From: Caldifarciminota bacterium UBA3079
Lineage (GTDB): Bacteria; Hydrothermota; Tepidihabitantia; Tepidihabitantales; Tepidihabitantaceae
Direction of reading: 5' to 3'
Assembly (NCBI GenBank): GCA_002366635.1
Contig: DFBN01000129.1
Coordinates: forward strand, 1 to 7,950
Length of the DNA: 7,950 nt
The notes under the pieces were generated by a model, which saw only the letters and a program-made list of their open reading frames with translations, was not told the origin of the DNA and searched no databases. The translations under genes were made by a program, and so were the position numbers. Numbering within the stretch: position 1 is the stretch's first letter; each line of letters starts with the position of its first letter. Below, in pieces: positions 6,005 to 7,950 of the stretch.

Positions 6005-6328
6005 ATGAGATTGCGTAAAGGCGACCTTGTAGAGGTTATTACCGGCGAGGAGAGGGGCCGTCGGGGCAAGATAATGAAAATCGAGCGTGACAAGAAGACC
6101 GGCCGAAACAGGGTGCTTGTGGAAGGACTGAACCTTGCGAAGAAACACCAGCGGACCCGCAGTGCTGAGAAACCGGGTGGGATTATTGACTTGCCCAACC
6201 CGATTGATGTTTCCAATCTGGTATTGCTCTGCCCGAAATGTGGCAGGAAAACCAAGGTGAAGCGTGAAGTCCATGATGGTCGGCGGGTGCGTATCTGTCG
6301 GGAATGTAACGAGATTATCGACGCATGA
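6005..6328 (+). CDS. rplX: 50S ribosomal protein L24, four-cysteine form
   Basis: L24 initiates 50S assembly and lies at the tunnel exit. The protein has 107 residues. An N-terminal KOW motif covers about residues 4-31 (KGDLVEVITGEERGRRGKI). The C-terminus carries CPKCG (Cys76, Cys79) and CREC (Cys98, Cys101), a zinc-ribbon-like pair found in many but not all bacterial L24 proteins; zinc binding is inferred. GAGGT at 5993-5997 gives a good Shine-Dalgarno at 7-base spacing, and the start codon follows the rplN stop with no gap. The end overlaps rplE as ATGA. Confidence 0.97.
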   Translation: MRLRKGDLVEVITGEERGRRGKIMKIERDKKTGRNRVLVEGLNLAKKHQRTRSAEKPGGIIDLPNPIDVSNLVLLCPKCGRKTKVKREVHDGRRVRICRECNEIIDA

Positions 6329-6870
6329 CACCGCGTTTGAAGGAAAGGTATCTGGATAAAATTGTGCCGGCACTTACCGCACAGTTTGAGTACAAGAACC
6401 GATTCCAGGTGCCGCATCTGGTAAAGGTAGTTGTAAATGTGACTACAAAGGAAGCGGTTGCCGACCCAAAGGTGCTTGATGTGATTTCCGACGATTTAGC
6501 GCGAATCACTGGCCAGCGGCCGTCACGCACCACTGCCAAGCGTGCGATTTCCGCTTTCAGAATAAGGCGTGGAATGCCGCTGGGTGTAAAGGTTACTCTG
6601 CGCGGAGACAGGATGTATGAGTTCATTGATCGGTTCTTTAATTTTGCTGTTCCTCAGATAAGGGATTTCCAAGGTTTTTCGCCCGACTCGTTTGACGGTC
6701 GTGGCAGTTACAGCCTGGGTCTGTCCGAGCAGTTGATATTTCCTGAAATTGAGGTTTCTAAGGTTAAAAAGGTTTTTGGAATGAATATTACATTTCACAC
6801 AACAGCCCGGCACGACGACGAAGCGCGTGCTTTGCTTGCAGCGCTGGGCTTGGCGTTTCGGAGGAAATAG
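6325..6870 (+). CDS. rplE: 50S ribosomal protein L5
   Basis: L5 binds 5S rRNA with L18 and forms the central protuberance, contacting P-site tRNA and S13. The protein has 181 residues, typical. Recognisable parts are ITGQRPSRTTAKRAIS (61-76), LRGDRMYEFIDRFFNFAVP (92-110), RDFQGFSPDSFDGRGSYSLG (113-132) and EQLIFPEI (135-142). The N-terminal motif, usually NIGVGEA, reads NVTTKEA (38-44), so the glycines are lost. The start overlaps rplX as ATGA and has no clear Shine-Dalgarno, which suggests coupling. Confidence 0.97.
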   Translation: MTPRLKERYLDKIVPALTAQFEYKNRFQVPHLVKVVVNVTTKEAVADPKVLDVISDDLARITGQRPSRTTAKRAISAFRIRRGMPLGVKVTLRGDRMYEFIDRFFNFAVPQIRDFQGFSPDSFDGRGSYSLGLSEQLIFPEIEVSKVKKVFGMNITFHTTARHDDEARALLAALGLAFRRK

Positions 6871-6873
6871 ATT

Positions 6874-7059
6874 ATGGCGCGGCTTGGTTTAATTGTTAAG
6901 TCACGGCGTGAGCCGAAGTTCAAGGTACGCAAGCAGAACCGCTGCCAGCGTTGCTTTCGCGCGCGGGCGGTCTATCGGAAGTTCGGACTGTGCCGGCTCT
7001 GTTTCCGGGAATTGGCCTTGCGTGGTGAGATTCCCGGAGTGCGCAAAGCGACCTGGTAG
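6874..7059 (+). CDS. rpsN: 30S ribosomal protein S14, type Z (zinc-binding)
   Basis: S14 is a late-binding 30S head protein. This is the 61-residue zinc form (also called rpsZ), exactly the canonical length. CQRC (Cys24, Cys27) and CRLC (Cys40, Cys43) form the zinc site, and the ending [18 protein letters not shown] is typical. The residue after the second cysteine is Phe where Gly is common. GGAGG at 6860-6864 with 9-base spacing supports ATG 6874. It is located between rplE and rpsH as usual; no zinc-independent copy is seen in the window. Confidence 0.98.
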   Translation: MARLGLIVKSRREPKFKVRKQNRCQRCFRARAVYRKFGLCRLCFRELALRGEIPGVRKATW

Positions 7060-7068
7060 GAGGCGATT

Positions 7069-7458
7069 TTGGACCCGATAGCGGATTTCTTGACCAGGAT
7101 AAGAAACGGTTTCAGGTGTCGGCATAAGGATGTCCGGGCACCTTTCTCGCGGATGAAGTATGAAATCGCGCGGATTCTGCTTGAAGAGGGATATATCAGT
7201 AACTTTCAGGTAGACGGCGAAGGCATCCGCAAGGCAATCGTTATTACCCTCAAGTATAATGAAGATGGAAGTTCGGTGATTCGTGGCATGGAGAGAGTAT
7301 CTCGTCAGAGTCGTCGGATTTATGTAGGTGCCCATGCGGTTCCCCGTATTCTTGGCGGTCTTGGCGTAGCCGTTTTGTCAACCTCCAAAGGTATGATGAC
7401 TGACCAGGGCGCCCGGCATGAGAGTGTCGGCGGTGAGGTCATCTGCAAGGTCTGGTAA
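7069..7458 (+). CDS. rpsH: 30S ribosomal protein S8
   Basis: S8 is a primary binder of the 16S central domain and, in E. coli, the spc operon translational repressor. The protein has 129 residues, canonical. The start is TTG at 7069: it gives the family opening MDPIADFLTRIRN and has AGGAGG at 7058-7063 with 5-base spacing, the best Shine-Dalgarno noticed in the window. The signature GVAVLSTSKGMMTD (99-112) and the ending GGEVICKVW are intact. Nine bases separate it from rpsN; five separate it from rplF. Confidence 0.98.
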   Translation: MDPIADFLTRIRNGFRCRHKDVRAPFSRMKYEIARILLEEGYISNFQVDGEGIRKAIVITLKYNEDGSSVIRGMERVSRQSRRIYVGAHAVPRILGGLGVAVLSTSKGMMTDQGARHESVGGEVICKVW

Positions 7459-7463
7459 GGAAG

Positions 7464-7950
7464 ATGGCAAAGAACTATCGACCGATTCCAGTGCCTGTTG
7501 GTGTTCAGATTGACATCGTGCCCGGTTTTGTGACGGTAAAAGGCAAACTGGGCAACTTGGTTATTAAGACCATGGCAGGGTTGACTGTTAAGAAAGAAGA
7601 CGGGAAGATTGATGTCGAAGCTGGTCCTGGAGTAGCCCGGGCGCATGTTGGAACATTGCGGTCACATCTTCGCAATGCCATTGCAGGTGTGACAAAGGGT
7701 TTTGAAAAAGCGTTGCAGGTTCGGGGTATGGGTTATCGGGTCCAGAAAACCAAGGAGGGAATCCAGATTCAGTGCGGCTTTTCCCACCCTGTCAGTTTTC
7801 CGATGCCCAAAGAGGTTGCATTTGAAGTGGGGAGGATGCCAAATCCTGATGATACCAAGCAGCAGATGTTTGAGATTACAATTCGCGGCACGGACCGTCA
7901 GGTTGTCGGCCAGGTTGCAGCCCGAATACGGGCAATAAAACCTGTTGACC
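7464..7950 (+). CDS. rplF: 50S ribosomal protein L6, cut by window end
   Basis: L6 lies near the sarcin-ricin loop and the factor-binding site. The first 162 codons are present and the frame is open to the window edge, so the last 15-20 residues are missing. Family marks are PIPVPVGVQIDI near the start, VTVKGKLG (23-30), TKGFEKALQVRGMGYRVQ, GFSHPV and VGQVAARIRAIKP near the end. The N-terminus MAKNYRPIPVP is slightly shorter than the common MSRIGKKPIPIP. AAGGA at 7457-7461 lies close to ATG 7464. Downstream genes (rplR, rpsE and others in most bacteria) are outside the window. Confidence 0.96.
   Translation, partial: MAKNYRPIPVPVGVQIDIVPGFVTVKGKLGNLVIKTMAGLTVKKEDGKIDVEAGPGVARAHVGTLRSHLRNAIAGVTKGFEKALQVRGMGYRVQKTKEGIQIQCGFSHPVSFPMPKEVAFEVGRMPNPDDTKQQMFEITIRGTDRQVVGQVAARIRAIKPVD

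Noticed and set aside
5860..6417. 185-codon minus-strand open frame
   Set aside because: It lies entirely opposite rplN, rplX and rplE, which are unmistakable; it is a shadow.
6901..7335. 144-codon minus-strand open frame
   Set aside because: It is opposite rpsN and rpsH; a shadow.
7702..7938. 78-codon + strand frame near the window end
   Set aside because: It lies inside rplF in another frame, and the L6 reading is clear and uninterrupted.

Overview
The window is the front of a bacterial S10–spc ribosomal protein gene cluster, all on the + strand. It holds sixteen complete genes and one cut by the window end: rpsJ, rplC, rplD, rplW, rplB, rpsS, rplV, rpsC, rplP, rpmC, rpsQ, rplN, rplX, rplE, rpsN (zinc-binding type Z), rpsH and the first 162 codons of rplF. 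Order and content are the standard bacterial ones, with no insertion, loss or foreign gene.

Layout. Positions 1-254 carry a degenerate tandem repeat with a strict 12-base period, which begins before the window. Positions 255-759 hold no gene I can support: possible stem-loops, a 12-base palindrome, a cluster of TTGYCAG-like heptamers, a near-consensus sigma70-type promoter (TTGACA at 624, TATATT at 646), and a leader of about 100 bases with two hairpins. From 760 on the genes are packed almost without gaps. The largest internal gap is about 28 bases (rpsJ-rplC). Stop/start overlaps are common: TAATG three times, ATGA twice, and longer overlaps of 8, 8 and 14 bases. This fits one polycistronic transcript with translational coupling.

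How the genes work together. The products are primary or early rRNA-binding proteins of both subunits. L2, L3, L4, L16 and L22 lie around the peptidyl transferase centre and exit tunnel. L23, L24 and L29 are at the tunnel exit, and L5, L6 and L14 are on the 50S body and factor-binding side. S3, S10, S14 and S19 form the 30S head, and S8 and S17 are early binders of the 30S body. L4 is the family member known as an autoregulator in E. coli; whether it acts on this leader is not known.

Organism. This is a bacterium of moderate GC (about half, by eye). Several proteins diverge at usually conserved motifs: the L3 N-terminus, the S3 KH loop, the L5 N-terminal motif and the L22 N-terminus. L2 has the [12 protein letters not shown] variant, which I recall from Bacteroidetes/Chlorobi-type bacteria rather than the Proteobacterial DHPHGGG. 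S14 and L24 are four-cysteine forms. I infer an uncultured lineage near the FCB group or a candidate phylum such as WOR-3, with low confidence. The coding part is ordinary; the unusual part is the 12-base repeat array and the leader upstream of rpsJ.
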